A stretch of 64,000 bases of DNA from Pseudomonas sp. FEN (GCF_904067045.1 NZ_CAJFDC010000036.1:1132001-1196000), one strand, 5' to 3'. Shown: positions 1 to 9,634, counted from the stretch's first letter. The notes: a model not told the origin generated them from the sequence alone. Numbers and translations are program-made.

Positions 1-1070
1 AGGCGGCCAAATGGATGCTGGCGAAAATAGCCCTGCTGGCCTGGCTGATCGCCATTCTGGCCGCCTGGAGCCTCAGTCGCCAATTGCTGATCCCGCTCTC
101 GCGCAGCCTGAAGCTGGCCCGGCACATTGCCGCGGGCGACCTGAGCCGCGATGTGGCGGTCGACCGCCACGACGAGCTCGGTCAGTTGCAGCAGGCCATG
201 CGCGGCATGACCCTGGGTCTGCGGGAACTGATCCGTGGTATTGGCACCAGCGCCTCCCGCGTGGCGAACGCCGCCGAGCACCTGTCGAGCAGTACCGAAC
301 AGACCGATGCCAGCGTCAGCAGCCAGTACGCCGCCACCGAGCAAGTGGCGGCAGCCATGAAACAGATGACCGCCAGCGTGCTGGAGGTTGCCCGTCACGC
401 CGAAACCGCTTCCATGGCCGCCACCCAGGCCGACCGACAGGCCCGCGAAGGCGACGGTGCGGTCGCCGACGCCATCGAGCAGATCGAACAGCTCGAGCAA
501 CAAATGCAGCTCTGCTCCCAGGCCATGGACGGGCTCCAGCACGAAAGCGAACGGATCGGCAGCGTGCTCGATGTCATCCAGTCGGTGTCCCAGCAAACCA
601 ACCTGCTGGCCCTCAATGCCGCCATCGAGGCGGCCAGGGCCGGCGAGGCAGGCAGTGGCTTTGCCGTGGTCGCCGATGAGGTCCGCAGCCTGGCACAGCG
701 TACCCAGGACTCGGCACAAGAGATCAAGGAACTGATCACGGCGTTGCAAGGCGGTACCCGGCAAGTCGCCGGCATGCTCGACAACAGCCACAAACTGACT
801 CGCAACAGCGTCGAGTCAAGCCGCCACAGCGGCGGCAAGCTGGAAGCCATCAGCCGCAGCGTGTCGCAAATCCTCGGGATGAACGAACAGATTGCCGCGG
901 CTGGCGAAGAACAGAGCGTCGTTGCCGAGCAGATCAGCCGCAGCGTGCTGCACGTGCGCGACATGTCGCGGCAGACCGCCAACGCCTGCGACGCGACCAC
1001 CGCGGCCAATCAGCAACTGCGCCAGCTGGGAGAACAACTGCAGCGTCTGGTGGAGCGCTTCAAGGTCTGA
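1..1070 (+). CDS. Methyl-accepting chemotaxis protein, C-terminal part (cut by window edge)
   Basis: The reading frame is open from the left edge (codons in phase with base 3), so the gene starts outside the window. What remains is the end of a transmembrane helix, a HAMP domain and a full MCP signalling domain. The highly conserved hairpin tip that contacts CheA/CheW is clear (NLLALNAAIEAARAGEAG, followed by GFAVVADEVRSLAQRTQ). The sensor domain is missing, so the ligand cannot be inferred here. In P. aeruginosa a chemoreceptor gene also lies next to opgH, which fits this position. There is no CheR-tethering pentapeptide at the C-terminus, which ends in ERFKV. Function class is certain; specificity is unknown. 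Confidence 0.93.
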   Translation, partial: AAKWMLAKIALLAWLIAILAAWSLSRQLLIPLSRSLKLARHIAAGDLSRDVAVDRHDELGQLQQAMRGMTLGLRELIRGIGTSASRVANAAEHLSSSTEQTDASVSSQYAATEQVAAAMKQMTASVLEVARHAETASMAATQADRQAREGDGAVADAIEQIEQLEQQMQLCSQAMDGLQHESERIGSVLDVIQSVSQQTNLLALNAAIEAARAGEAGSGFAVVADEVRSLAQRTQDSAQEIKELITALQGGTRQVAGMLDNSHKLTRNSVESSRHSGGKLEAISRSVSQILGMNEQIAAAGEEQSVVAEQISRSVLHVRDMSRQTANACDATTAANQQLRQLGEQLQRLVERFKV

Positions 1071-1150
1071 ACGCCCCCTGCAGGAGCGCTGGTTGACACT
1101 CGATTGCCTGCGCTGGAACCCTTGAGCCTTGCATCACCCATCTGGGCGTC

Positions 1151-1173
1151 ATCGCCAGCAAGTTGGTTCCTAC
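1151..1173. repeat. Solitary REP-like half element
   Basis: The sequence ATCGCCAGCAAGTTGGTTCC, running into TAC, matches the right arm of the REPIN pairs at 50899-50976 and 52672-52771 with two changes. No clear left arm is visible in the upstream 70 bases. It lies between the ends of two convergent genes. Confidence 0.6.
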
Positions 1174-1203
1174 AAGGGATTTGCGGCGATCACGAGAGCG
1201 GGC

Positions 1204-2004
1204 TCAGTCGATTTCGGCCAGCCAGTCGGTTGCCTTGAACCACTTGTCGTGGATCCGATCGTAGGTGCCATCCTCGGCGATCTGGTGCAGGAAGTGGTTG
1301 ATCCAGTTGAGACTGTCGTGGTTGCCCTTCCTCACCCCGAAGGCCAGCGGTTCGTAGGTGAACGGCTGCTCCAGGCACAGCAGCTTGCCATTGCCCAGCC
1401 GGTTCACCGCCACCAGGTTGTAGGGGGCATCGTGGACAAAGGCATCAGCCTTGCCATCGAGCACCGCCCGCACCCCCTCCTCCTCATTGGCATAGGTGCT
1501 CAATTGGGCCGCGCCCATCATCTTTCTCGCGACGATTTCCCCAGTGGTCCCGGCTTTGACCGCGATGCGATAACCCGCCTCGTTCAGGTCCTCGAAACTC
1601 TGCACCGTGCTACCCAAAGCGAGGGGAATCAGCAGCGTCTGCCCGACTACGATAAAGGCATCGCTGAAGTTGAGCCGCAGGTTACGCTCCTGGGTCAGGG
1701 TCATACCACTGGCGATCAGGTCGAACTTGTTCGCCAGCAAACCCGGGAGCAATTCGGCATAGGGACTGGATACCAACTCCAGCTTCACTCCCAGTGCCTG
1801 GCTCATCTCACGTAACAGATCGATCTCGAAACCAATGATCTCGCCACGTTTATTCGTCATTTCGAAGGGGATATACGTGGGATTGGTCCCCACTTTCAGC
1901 GTGCCGCGCTTGAGCGCATCGTCAATGGCGCCCGCTTGCACCGCGCATGTGTGGACGAGCACAACGATGCCCAGCAACAACACCGATAGAAACCTTTTCA
2001 TCAT
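1204..2004 (-). CDS. Periplasmic amino-acid-type solute-binding protein (SBP family 3)
   Basis: About 266 residues. The start at 2004 is chosen because AGGGGAG lies six bases upstream and the next residues form a signal peptide (MMKRFLSVLLLGIVVLVHT, then a small-residue cleavage region). The mature part begins GTLKVGTNPTYIPFEM and carries the family features IIGFEIDLL and a KFDLIASGMT segment. These are typical of binding subunits for polar amino acids or cystine-like ligands of ABC importers, or of stand-alone sensors. No permease or ATPase gene is adjacent, so it is either an orphan subunit or uses a transporter encoded elsewhere. The ligand is not predictable by eye. A longer reading frame upstream to 2163 lacks a ribosome site and was not used. 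Confidence 0.85.
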   Translation of the reverse strand: MMKRFLSVLLLGIVVLVHTCAVQAGAIDDALKRGTLKVGTNPTYIPFEMTNKRGEIIGFEIDLLREMSQALGVKLELVSSPYAELLPGLLANKFDLIASGMTLTQERNLRLNFSDAFIVVGQTLLIPLALGSTVQSFEDLNEAGYRIAVKAGTTGEIVARKMMGAAQLSTYANEEEGVRAVLDGKADAFVHDAPYNLVAVNRLGNGKLLCLEQPFTYEPLAFGVRKGNHDSLNWINHFLHQIAEDGTYDRIHDKWFKATDWLAEID

Positions 2005-2231
2005 GAAACTCCCCTGGGCCGCTTTTCCGGTCGTGCCAGCAAGACCCGCGATTTCCGCGTGCAAGCACAATCGCCATGGCCTGCCGGGCACAATTTTGGG
2101 GCGCGATCCTAACGTACTCGGATGCAGGGCAACACCGAGGAGGAGCTGGTCTTTTGTTACCAAATGACAAATGAAAGCGGAGAGAAACAGGGTGTAACCA
2201 ACGTCGCACCCTGTGGACTGACACGGCTCCC

Positions 2232-2301
2232 GTAGGAGCCGGGCTTGCTCGCGAAGAGGCCCGTAAGAGCGCCAAAAGCTTCGCAGGCAAGCGGCGCCTA
2301 C
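2232..2301. repeat. REP-type imperfect palindrome
   Basis: The left arm GTAGGAGCCGGGCTTGCTCG and a degenerate right arm ending GCAAGCGGCGCCTAC face each other around a short spacer. The element lies just past the stop codon of opgH and may act as a 3' stabiliser or transcription boundary. It belongs to the same broad family as 21246-21345 and 23484-23557. Confidence 0.6.
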
Positions 2302-2307
2302 ATTGGA

Positions 2308-4878
2308 TCAGGCCGGCTGGACCGTCGGCGTAGCCGGTTGCAAAGGCAACAACGGCGCATGCGGATCGGCCTTGATCGAATCGCGCCAGGCACCAAGCCA
2401 CTCGGCGTGGCCTTCACTCCAGACCTGCGCATGCAGACGGGTCAAGGCCACCGGATCGCTCAGCAGGTGCAGGCGTGACTGATTGTCCAGCCCTGCCGGA
2501 CCGACCTTCAGCGCATGCCGCACACGCTCGACACGCAGCCACTCGATCGGCTCGGCATGGCCGTGACGGGCCGTTGCCAAGGCACAGGCCAGGGCATTCT
2601 GCCGCGGATCGACCACCGCCCGGACAAAGCCGTCATTGAGCGCATGCCAACGGTTTTCGTGGGTGTACTCATCCGTCGCCAGCAACGCCTGGGGCGGATT
2701 GTATTCCTCGGGAATGAGGAACAGGCTCTCATCCTTGGAGCGCAAGCCCAGGTTGACCCGGCTGGAGATCACCGAAACCGGGATCGACAGCATCAGCGAA
2801 CCAACGATCGGTGTCAGCCACCAGAGAAAACTCGGGTTGAGCCAGATCACCAGCAGGGCCCAGAGGGCACCCAGCAAGGTTTGCGGGCCATGCCGACGCA
2901 CCGCTTCGCTCCACGGCGTGGAGTCGTCGTCACGCTGCGGAGAGTTCCAGGTCGCCGCCCAACCGAGGAACGCGGCCAGGACGAAACGGGTGTGGAAAAT
3001 CATCCGTACCGGTGCCAGCAGCATGGAGAAGAGCATCTCCAGCAGCATCGACAGGGTCACCTTGAACTTGCCGCCGAACTCTTTCGCGCCCTTGGCCCAG
3101 ATCAGGATGATGCTCAACAGCTTGGGCAGGAACAGCAACACGATGGTGGTGGAGAACAGCGCCACCGCCTTGTCCGGATGCCATTGCGGCCACAGCGGAT
3201 AGAGCTGGCGCGGCTCCATGAAGTACTGCGGCTCCATCAGCGTATTGACCGCCAGCAAGGCCGTCGACAGCACCAGGAAGAAGAACCACAACGGCGCCGA
3301 CAGGTAGGACATCACGCCGGTGAGGAACACCGCGCGGTGCACCGGGTGCATACCCTTGACCAGGAACAGGCGGAAGTTCATCAGGTTGCCGTGACACCAG
3401 CGCCGGTCGCGCTTGAGCTCATCGAGCAGGTTCGGCGGCAGTTCTTCGTAGCTGCCCGGCAGGTCATAGGCGATCCACACGCCCCAACCGGCACGGCGCA
3501 TCAACGCGGCCTCGACGAAGTCGTGGGACAGGATCGCCCCGGCGAAGGCGCCTTTGCCGGGCAACGGCGCCAGGGCGCAGTGCTCGATAAACGGCTTCAT
3601 GCGAATGATCGCGTTGTGACCCCAGTAGTGCGATTCACCCAACTGCCAGAAGTGCAGGCCGGCGGTGAACAACGGACCGTAGACCCGGGTCGCGAACTGC
3701 TGCATGCGCGCATAAAGGGTATCCATGCCCGACGCCCGTGGCGCGGTCTGGATGATCCCGGCGTCCGGCGTGGCTTCCATCAGGCGTACCAGGCTGGTCA
3801 GGCATTCGCCGCTCATGACGCTGTCGGCGTCGAGCACCACCATGTACTTGTAGTCACCGCCCCAGCGCCGGCAGAAGTCGTCGAGGTTGCCGCTCTTGCG
3901 CTTCACGCGACGGCGGCGACGGCGGTAGAAGATCCGGCCGAAGCCCGAGGCTTCGCGGCAGACGTCCAGCCAGGCCTGTTGCTCGGCCACGCAGATATCG
4001 GTGTCGTTACTGTCGCTGAGGACGAAGAAGTCGAAGCGATCCAGGTCGCCCGTGGCCGCGACCGACTCGAAGGTCGCGCGCAGGCCGGCAAAGACCCGCG
4101 GCACGTCCTCGTTGCAGATCGGCATGACGATGGCGGTACGCGCCTCCTTGGCGATCGGCTCGCTACCGGCGCTGGCGCCGGAGATACGGTACTTGTCGTG
4201 CCCGGTGAGCAATTCAAGGAAGCCCATCAGCGCAGTCCAGAAACCCGCCGAGACCCAACAGAACAGAATCCCGAACAGCACCAGGATGCTGGTTTGCAGC
4301 AGATAAGGCAGCACTTGCTGGGCAGTCTGCAACAGCGGTTGATGCACCACTTCGTTGAGATCGACGAACGCCCAGCCCTGATAGGGCATGATGCCTTTCA
4401 TATACCAGCCGGCGACGATGGTCTGGCCGAGCATCAGCACCAGCAGGATATAGCGGCGAATCGAACCCACGGTGCGCCAGCGCGCATGGGGCAGGTCGTG
4501 CTTGTCTTCCTTGGGCACTGGCGGGTTGCTGCGCCCGGTCAGGCGCCGCCAGCCACGCACCAGGATATTGGTACGCCACGGCTCCGGCACGACCTTGGTC
4601 CGGCGGATCGGCGGCGTGGCCTTGAGGCATACGCGCCCAGCGGCGTCGACCGCGAGCATCTCGGCGTCCTCCAGCTCGGTCGCCGAGTCGAGGATCAGCC
4701 GGCGTCCCACCGAAGCCTGCGCGGCTTCGGCGGAGTCACCCGCCGGTTGCGCGCTGAGGCGCTCATGCAGCTCGGCGAACGAGCTGCAGTTCGACAGTTC
4801 CGCACGCTGCTCATTGCTCAGCGGCAGGTGCGCCAGGTACTCGAAAAGAGCCTCTGGCTGGACGATTGGCTTACTCAT
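2308..4878 (-). CDS. opgH: Glucans biosynthesis glucosyltransferase H
   Basis: 856 residues, the usual length for OpgH/MdoH. This inner-membrane family-2 glycosyltransferase makes the beta-1,2 glucan backbone of osmoregulated periplasmic glucans from UDP-glucose and passes it to the periplasm. The N-terminal cytoplasmic part is followed by membrane segments near residues 142-162 and 195-218. The catalytic domain then has NEDVPRVFAGL, the metal-binding DAD at about 350-352 (VVLDADSVMSGECL) and a KRDRRWCHGN signature of the QxxRW type. Several further membrane helices follow. The start codon overlaps the end of opgG by eight bases (ATGAGTAA) and its own ribosome site is weak, so translation is probably coupled. 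Confidence 0.97.
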   Translation of the reverse strand: MSKPIVQPEALFEYLAHLPLSNEQRAELSNCSSFAELHERLSAQPAGDSAEAAQASVGRRLILDSATELEDAEMLAVDAAGRVCLKATPPIRRTKVVPEPWRTNILVRGWRRLTGRSNPPVPKEDKHDLPHARWRTVGSIRRYILLVLMLGQTIVAGWYMKGIMPYQGWAFVDLNEVVHQPLLQTAQQVLPYLLQTSILVLFGILFCWVSAGFWTALMGFLELLTGHDKYRISGASAGSEPIAKEARTAIVMPICNEDVPRVFAGLRATFESVAATGDLDRFDFFVLSDSNDTDICVAEQQAWLDVCREASGFGRIFYRRRRRRVKRKSGNLDDFCRRWGGDYKYMVVLDADSVMSGECLTSLVRLMEATPDAGIIQTAPRASGMDTLYARMQQFATRVYGPLFTAGLHFWQLGESHYWGHNAIIRMKPFIEHCALAPLPGKGAFAGAILSHDFVEAALMRRAGWGVWIAYDLPGSYEELPPNLLDELKRDRRWCHGNLMNFRLFLVKGMHPVHRAVFLTGVMSYLSAPLWFFFLVLSTALLAVNTLMEPQYFMEPRQLYPLWPQWHPDKAVALFSTTIVLLFLPKLLSIILIWAKGAKEFGGKFKVTLSMLLEMLFSMLLAPVRMIFHTRFVLAAFLGWAATWNSPQRDDDSTPWSEAVRRHGPQTLLGALWALLVIWLNPSFLWWLTPIVGSLMLSIPVSVISSRVNLGLRSKDESLFLIPEEYNPPQALLATDEYTHENRWHALNDGFVRAVVDPRQNALACALATARHGHAEPIEWLRVERVRHALKVGPAGLDNQSRLHLLSDPVALTRLHAQVWSEGHAEWLGAWRDSIKADPHAPLLPLQPATPTVQPA

Positions 4879-6643
4879 CGGCAGGCAACTGGTAGCTCCA
4901 GGTCTCGGTCAGGACTTGCTCGGTCGGCACCGGTACCGGGGTGGTTGGGGCGGCCTCGGGAGCTGGCGCCGCGGCGTCATGCTCTTTCGCGGGATCTTTC
5001 TTGTCCTGGGCCTTCTCTTTCTCTTTTTCTTTCTCTTGCTGCTTGGCCGCGACCTTGTCGGCCTTGACCACCTGGGACGAGACGGCGACCTTGGCCGGAT
5101 CCGCCGTGGCGATGTCCTTGACCAGGTTCGCACGCAGTTCGGTGGCCTTGCTCGGATCCTTCACCTTCAGGCGCAGGGTCAGGCGCCAGCCCTGGGTTTC
5201 CGAGTTGTAACGCAGGCTGTTCTCCACCAGTTCGGCGTTGTCGCCGACGCTGACCTGGCTGCGCACCGCCGCATCTTCAGGCAAGGCCTTGAGGGACGGG
5301 CCTTCGAAGTCGATCAGGTAAGCCACGCTGCCGTCCGGTTGACGGATCAGGTTCGATTGCTTGACGTCGCCAGTGGACTTGAGGGTCTGCTTGACCCAGG
5401 CGCTGTCCGGCGAGTGCAGGGCCGCTTCGTCGGTAGTCCAGTGCAGGCGGTAGGCGAAGTTCATCGGCTGGCCAGCGTCGGCGCGTTCCGCCGGGTTCCA
5501 GAAAGCCACGATGTTGTCGTTGGTTTCGTCGGCGGTCGGAATCTCCACCAGGTCGACCGTGCCCTTGCCCCAGTCGCCCTTGGGCTCGATCCAGGCGCTT
5601 GGACGCTTGTCATAGCGGTCGTCGAGGTCTTCATAGTGACTGAAGTCACGGCCACGCTGCAGCAAGCCGAAGCCACGCGGGTTTTCCACGGAGAAATTGC
5701 TCACCGCCAGGTGTTTCGGGTTGTTCAGCGGACGCCAGACCCATTCGCCATTGCCGGCGTGGATCGACAGGCCGCTGGAGTCATGCAACTCGCGACGGTA
5801 GTTGAGGACCTTGGACGGCTGGTTGGCGCCGAACAGGAACATGCTGGTCAACGGGGCCACGCCGAGCTTGCCGACCTTGTCGCGCAGGTACATCTGCGCC
5901 TTCACGTCGACGATGGTGTCGGTGCCGGGACGCAGCGTCAGGCGGTAAGCACCGGTGGCACGCGGCGAGTCCAGCAAGGCGAAGATCACCAGGTGCTTGT
6001 CGGTCGGCTTGGGCTGCTGGATCCAGAACTCGGTGAACCGCGGGAACTCTTCTCCGGACGGCAAGGCGGTGTCGATGGCCATGCCACGCGCCGACAGACC
6101 GTAGGTCTGGCCCTTGCCGACGACGCGGAAATAACTCGCGCCGAGCATGGTCATGATCTCGTCCTGCTTGTCGGCCTTGTTGATCGGATAGAGCACGCGA
6201 AAGCCGGCATAGCCGAGCTGCTCGGTGGACTTGGGATCGAACTTGACGTCGCCGAAATCGAAGCGGGTCGGGTCGTACTTGATCTCTTTGACATCCTCGG
6301 CGGTGATCTCGTTGATCTTCACCGGCGTATCGAAGTGCATGCCCTGGTGGTAGAACGACAATTTGAATGGGGTTTTCTCGCCCGCCCATTCGGCCTTGTC
6401 GGTCAGGAAACGAATTTTCTGGTAGTCCGCGAACTTCATGTCACGGAACTCGTTCGGCAGATTGCTGCGCGGAGCTTCGTATTTCTGCCCGGCCAGCGTC
6501 TTGGCCTTGGCCGACACATCATCCAGGCTGAACGCAAAGAGTTGGCCCGCGCTGAGCAGGCAAAGCAGTGCCGAGCCCGCTACCAGCGCTTTTCGTAACC
6601 CTTTGGCAGTCAATGTTGGAGCATTACAGGGACTAACAATCAC
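4871..6643 (-). CDS. opgG: Glucans biosynthesis protein G (periplasmic)
   Basis: About 590 residues. OpgG acts in the periplasm with OpgH in building or branching osmoregulated periplasmic glucans. The GTG at 6643 is chosen as start: GAGGG lies about seven bases upstream, and the product then begins VIVSPCNAPTLTAKGLRKAL followed by a hydrophobic signal sequence ending LLSAGQLFAF. The mature body carries the family features FSLDDVSAKAKTLAGQKYEAP and YDKRPSAWIEPKGDWGKG. The C-terminus has an unusual lysine/glutamate-rich stretch (KQQEKEKEKEKAQDKK) and a proline/alanine-rich tail before the last residues, probably a flexible linker. The gene is first in the opgGH operon. An in-frame ATG at 6670 is possible but less well supported. 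Confidence 0.96.
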   Translation of the reverse strand: MIVSPCNAPTLTAKGLRKALVAGSALLCLLSAGQLFAFSLDDVSAKAKTLAGQKYEAPRSNLPNEFRDMKFADYQKIRFLTDKAEWAGEKTPFKLSFYHQGMHFDTPVKINEITAEDVKEIKYDPTRFDFGDVKFDPKSTEQLGYAGFRVLYPINKADKQDEIMTMLGASYFRVVGKGQTYGLSARGMAIDTALPSGEEFPRFTEFWIQQPKPTDKHLVIFALLDSPRATGAYRLTLRPGTDTIVDVKAQMYLRDKVGKLGVAPLTSMFLFGANQPSKVLNYRRELHDSSGLSIHAGNGEWVWRPLNNPKHLAVSNFSVENPRGFGLLQRGRDFSHYEDLDDRYDKRPSAWIEPKGDWGKGTVDLVEIPTADETNDNIVAFWNPAERADAGQPMNFAYRLHWTTDEAALHSPDSAWVKQTLKSTGDVKQSNLIRQPDGSVAYLIDFEGPSLKALPEDAAVRSQVSVGDNAELVENSLRYNSETQGWRLTLRLKVKDPSKATELRANLVKDIATADPAKVAVSSQVVKADKVAAKQQEKEKEKEKAQDKKDPAKEHDAAAPAPEAAPTTPVPVPTEQVLTETWSYQLPADE

Positions 6644-6908
6644 GAGCAACCCTCGCCGAAAACAGATCAAAAACCAACGGCCAGCTATCTATATGCCAGG
6701 TTGGCGAGCATTGTTCCGACTCCGATGGGGGCAAATGATTCCCCAATCGATCACGGACAAGTCTCTACCTAAGTCAAAATGGACCAACGAACACCGATCC
6801 CCGTAGCGCGCGATTATCTAGTAGGCCGCGTTACAACGCATCAGGTGAAACAAAGTATTTATCGCGAAAACCCCCTGTTTTCAGTCAAATACGTCGTTTT
6901 TGATGCTT

Positions 6909-7346
6909 TCAGGTCTGTAACAGGAAGGTTACCGGGCCATCATTGACCAGATGCACCTGCATGTCCGCCCCAAAACGTCCGGTCGCCACTTGCCCATGCA
7001 AGCGTTGCGCCTGTGCCACTACATAGTCGAACAACGCCTCGGCCAACACCGGAGGCGCCGCCGTGGAGAAGCTCGGACGCAACCCGCTCTGGGTATCGGC
7101 CGCCAGGGTAAACTGCGACACCAGCAGCAAACCGCCGCCGGTGTCCGCCAGGGACAGGTTCATCTTGCCCTGCGGATCGCTGAACACCCGATAGTTAAGC
7201 AGCTTCTTCAGCAGTTTGTCAGCGTGCGCCGGTGTGTCATCGGGCTCCACCGCCAGCAGCACGAGCAGACCCTGGTCAATGGACCCGACCACCTCCCCCG
7301 CCACCTCCACCCGCGCGCCGCTGACGCGTTGCAACAAGCCCTTCAT
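6909..7346 (-). CDS. dtd: D-aminoacyl-tRNA deacylase
   Basis: 145 residues, the standard size. Dtd hydrolyses D-aminoacyl (and glycyl-mischarged) tRNAs to prevent D-amino acids entering proteins. The two hallmark motifs are present: LLLVSQFTLAADT in the middle and NDGPVTFLLQT at the C-terminus, whose Gly-Pro dipeptide excludes L-aminoacyl substrates. The start ATG overlaps the stop of the upstream pip gene (ATGA at 7343-7346), indicating translational coupling. No clear terminator follows; the 265-base gap to opgG holds no gene I can see. Confidence 0.96.
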   Translation of the reverse strand: MKGLLQRVSGARVEVAGEVVGSIDQGLLVLLAVEPDDTPAHADKLLKKLLNYRVFSDPQGKMNLSLADTGGGLLLVSQFTLAADTQSGLRPSFSTAAPPVLAEALFDYVVAQAQRLHGQVATGRFGADMQVHLVNDGPVTFLLQT

Positions 7347-8314
7347 GCTTCTTCGAGAGGCAGGTCGAGCAGACGTCGGGCCATCTGGTCCGCCGCCCGC
7401 ACCAGCGCATCGGTGATGCCCGGCTCGGAAGCCGCGTGACCGGCGTCGCGAATCACCTGCAATTCGCTGTTGGGCCAGTTCTGATGCAGCTCCCAGGCGT
7501 TGTCCAGCGGGCAGATCACATCATAGCGACCGTGCACGATAACACCCGGCAGGTGGGCGATCTTGCCCATGTCGCGGATCAACTGGTTGGGTTCGAGGAA
7601 CGCGTCGTTGGTGAAGTAGTGACATTCGATCCGGGCAATCGACAGTGCGCGTTGCGGCTCGGAGAAGCGGTCGACCACCAGCGGGTTCGGGCGCAGGGTC
7701 GCGGTACGGCCCTCCCACAGCGACCAGGCCTTGGCGGCGTGCATCTGGGCGATCTGGTCGTTGCCGATCAGGCGCTTGTGGAACGCATTGAGCAGGTCGT
7801 CGCGCTCATCCAGCGGGATAGGCGCCACATAGTCCTGCCAGTAATCCGGGAACAGACGGCTGGCGCCGGCCTGGTAGAACCATTCGATTTCCTGTGGACG
7901 GGCCAGGAAGATCCCCCGCAGGATCAGACCGTGCACCCGCTCCGGGTGGGTCTGGGCATAGGCCAGGGACAGCGTCGAGCCCCAGGAACCGCCGAACAGC
8001 ACCCATTTGTCGATCCCCAGGTGCAGGCGAATGCGCTCAAGGTCCGCCACCAGGTCCCAGGTGGTGTTGTTCTCCAGGCTCGCGTGGGGGGTCGAGCGTC
8101 CGCAACCGCGCTGGTCGAAGGTGATGATGCGAAACAGGTTGGGATCGAAATAGCGCCGGCTCTGGGCATCGCAGCCGGCTCCCGGGCCACCGTGGATGAA
8201 TACTACCGGCAAGCCTTCGGGCGAACCGCTCTCGTCGACATACAGCACATGCGTTTCATCCACGGCCAGATCGTGCCGGGCGTAGGGTTTGATCTGCGGG
8301 TACAAAGTCTGCAT
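7343..8314 (-). CDS. pip: Proline iminopeptidase (alpha/beta hydrolase)
   Basis: 323 residues from the ATG at 8314, which has GGAG six bases upstream; an in-frame ATG further out (8359) lacks one. The S33 family enzyme removes N-terminal proline from peptides in the cytoplasm. It shows the oxyanion-hole motif HGGPGAG, the nucleophile elbow GGSWGS, a late HGRYDVICP segment with the acid residue, and the catalytic His near DAGHAASEPG. It is first in a two-gene unit with dtd and is divergent from the gene at 8587. A 272-base gap separates the two starts and carries no other recognisable element. Confidence 0.95.
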   Translation of the reverse strand: MQTLYPQIKPYARHDLAVDETHVLYVDESGSPEGLPVVFIHGGPGAGCDAQSRRYFDPNLFRIITFDQRGCGRSTPHASLENNTTWDLVADLERIRLHLGIDKWVLFGGSWGSTLSLAYAQTHPERVHGLILRGIFLARPQEIEWFYQAGASRLFPDYWQDYVAPIPLDERDDLLNAFHKRLIGNDQIAQMHAAKAWSLWEGRTATLRPNPLVVDRFSEPQRALSIARIECHYFTNDAFLEPNQLIRDMGKIAHLPGVIVHGRYDVICPLDNAWELHQNWPNSELQVIRDAGHAASEPGITDALVRAADQMARRLLDLPLEEA

Positions 8315-8586
8315 CACGCGCTCCGTAGGGGTCGAGGTCATCCCTGATGGGGACTTCATATTATTCTGTCGTCCGGCATCATAAACCCGAATCGCGGAAT
8401 CGGCATGCCCTTGTCAAAAGCGGATGCGCGCGAGCGTATTCCTCGACCTTCCCCTCCGGTCGGACGCTGCCTAGCCATTCGGCCAGTGTTCAAGCCCGCC
8501 CGATAAACGCTTCAATAGTCAGGTCACATAGAAAGGCAGGAGCCGTTCTGCCGGGGTATCCGCGCAAAAGTGAAAGGGAGTTTCCA

Positions 8587-9507
8587 ATGCAGCAAGACCA
8601 TTTGCCGGACCTGCTTTCCTCCCCGGAGCAGGCCATCATCCTCGCCGACAACGAAATGTTTATCCGTGCCCTCTCCGAATTGGGTCTGGATGCCGCCGCC
8701 GTGGACTCGACAGAACCGCTACCGGCGCAAAGCCTGGTGTTTTCCTTCACCAGCCAGGGTGCCCGGCAGTTCTATGAGCGAGCAGCCAGGACGCGAGATA
8801 AACAAAGTATTCTCTGCCCGCTGCACGCCTTCGACCCGAGCCTGGAGAACGCGCTGTACAGCCTGATGCTGTTACTGCGCAGCGACTTCGCCGGTTGTCT
8901 GAGGCGCCAGCGCGACCACCTCCGACTGCTGAGTCGGCACCAACGGCTACACCTGGCTGGCGAGGGGGCGCGGGCCGACGTCTGGCTGAAAAGCCGCTCG
9001 GCGCCTTATGTCACGACCCGCGACGAAATCAGCGAGCATTTCGTGCTGTCCGTCTCGGAACTGTTCGAAGTGCACTACGCCCACATGCGCCCGGACAGCC
9101 CCGATCTTTTCCAGTTTAACGGCATCTTGCGCATCAGCGGTCTGTTGACGTCCCTGGGCCGCGGCCGGATGCCGCTCGCCAGCGGCGTCGACAGACAGCT
9201 GCTGGAGCTGGCCCAGAGTGTCGTCCGGCATCACGCCTGGTTGCACATCGAACACAATCAGGTGCGCTCGCTCAAGGTCGCCGGGCAGGAATATGTCGGC
9301 CTGCTGGCCCGGGCGGCGGGCGACCGGGGACTGTATCTGAGCGAATTCGCCATCGGCGTGAACGACAGCATCGGGCCGAACATCGACTACAGCCACAACT
9401 CGCCGATGAACGAGGGCGTCGACGGCGTGCATGTTGGCCTGGGGGACGGCGCCAGCGGCTACCACATCGACTTCCTCAGCCCCGGGGTCGAGGTACGGGC
9501 GGGCTGA
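8587..9507 (+). CDS. Orphan conserved protein, C-terminus resembling M29-type leucyl aminopeptidase / NicX-like metalloproteins
   Basis: 306 residues. The ATG at 8587 follows AAGGGAG with six bases of spacing. No signal peptide or membrane helix is visible. The N-terminal half is not recognisable by eye. The C-terminal third reads LYLSEFAIGVNDSIG, NSPMNEGVDGVHVGLGDG and SGYHIDFLSPGVEV. This pattern of a Glu in EFAIGVN, a Glu in NEG, a His in GVHVGLGD and HxD at the end recalls the metal-binding residues of M29 aminopeptidases and related dioxygenases. That resemblance is inferred from motif order only. The gene stands alone between two divergent or convergent units. A peptide or natural-product modifying enzyme is possible, but the substrate is unknown. 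Confidence 0.75.
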   Translation: MQQDHLPDLLSSPEQAIILADNEMFIRALSELGLDAAAVDSTEPLPAQSLVFSFTSQGARQFYERAARTRDKQSILCPLHAFDPSLENALYSLMLLLRSDFAGCLRRQRDHLRLLSRHQRLHLAGEGARADVWLKSRSAPYVTTRDEISEHFVLSVSELFEVHYAHMRPDSPDLFQFNGILRISGLLTSLGRGRMPLASGVDRQLLELAQSVVRHHAWLHIEHNQVRSLKVAGQEYVGLLARAAGDRGLYLSEFAIGVNDSIGPNIDYSHNSPMNEGVDGVHVGLGDGASGYHIDFLSPGVEVRAG

Positions 9508-9550
9508 AGGGGCACGGATTTTCCTCAACTACTGAAACCGCCACGAACCT

Positions 9551-9634
9551 GAGCTTGGCTTGCCAGCGAAGCTTTTGGCGGTTTTGAGGACCTCTTCGCT
9601 GCGATGCGGCGCCCCGACAAGCCAGGCTCCTGCA
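9551..9634. repeat. REP-type imperfect palindrome
   Basis: GAGCTTGGCTTGCCAGCGAAGC and, after about 50 bases, CGACAAGCCAGGCTCCTGC form a diverged inverted pair. It lies in the convergent gap between the M29-like gene and hutG, so it may serve both 3' ends. Confidence 0.55.

Noticed and set aside
2515..5067. 850-codon rightward frame opposite opgH
   Set aside because: Arginine/histidine/glutamine-rich shadow of a high-GC gene; opgH on the other strand has full family motifs. Similar long antisense frames opposite opgG, hutH copies, typA, thiI, glnA and gpmI were rejected for the same reason.
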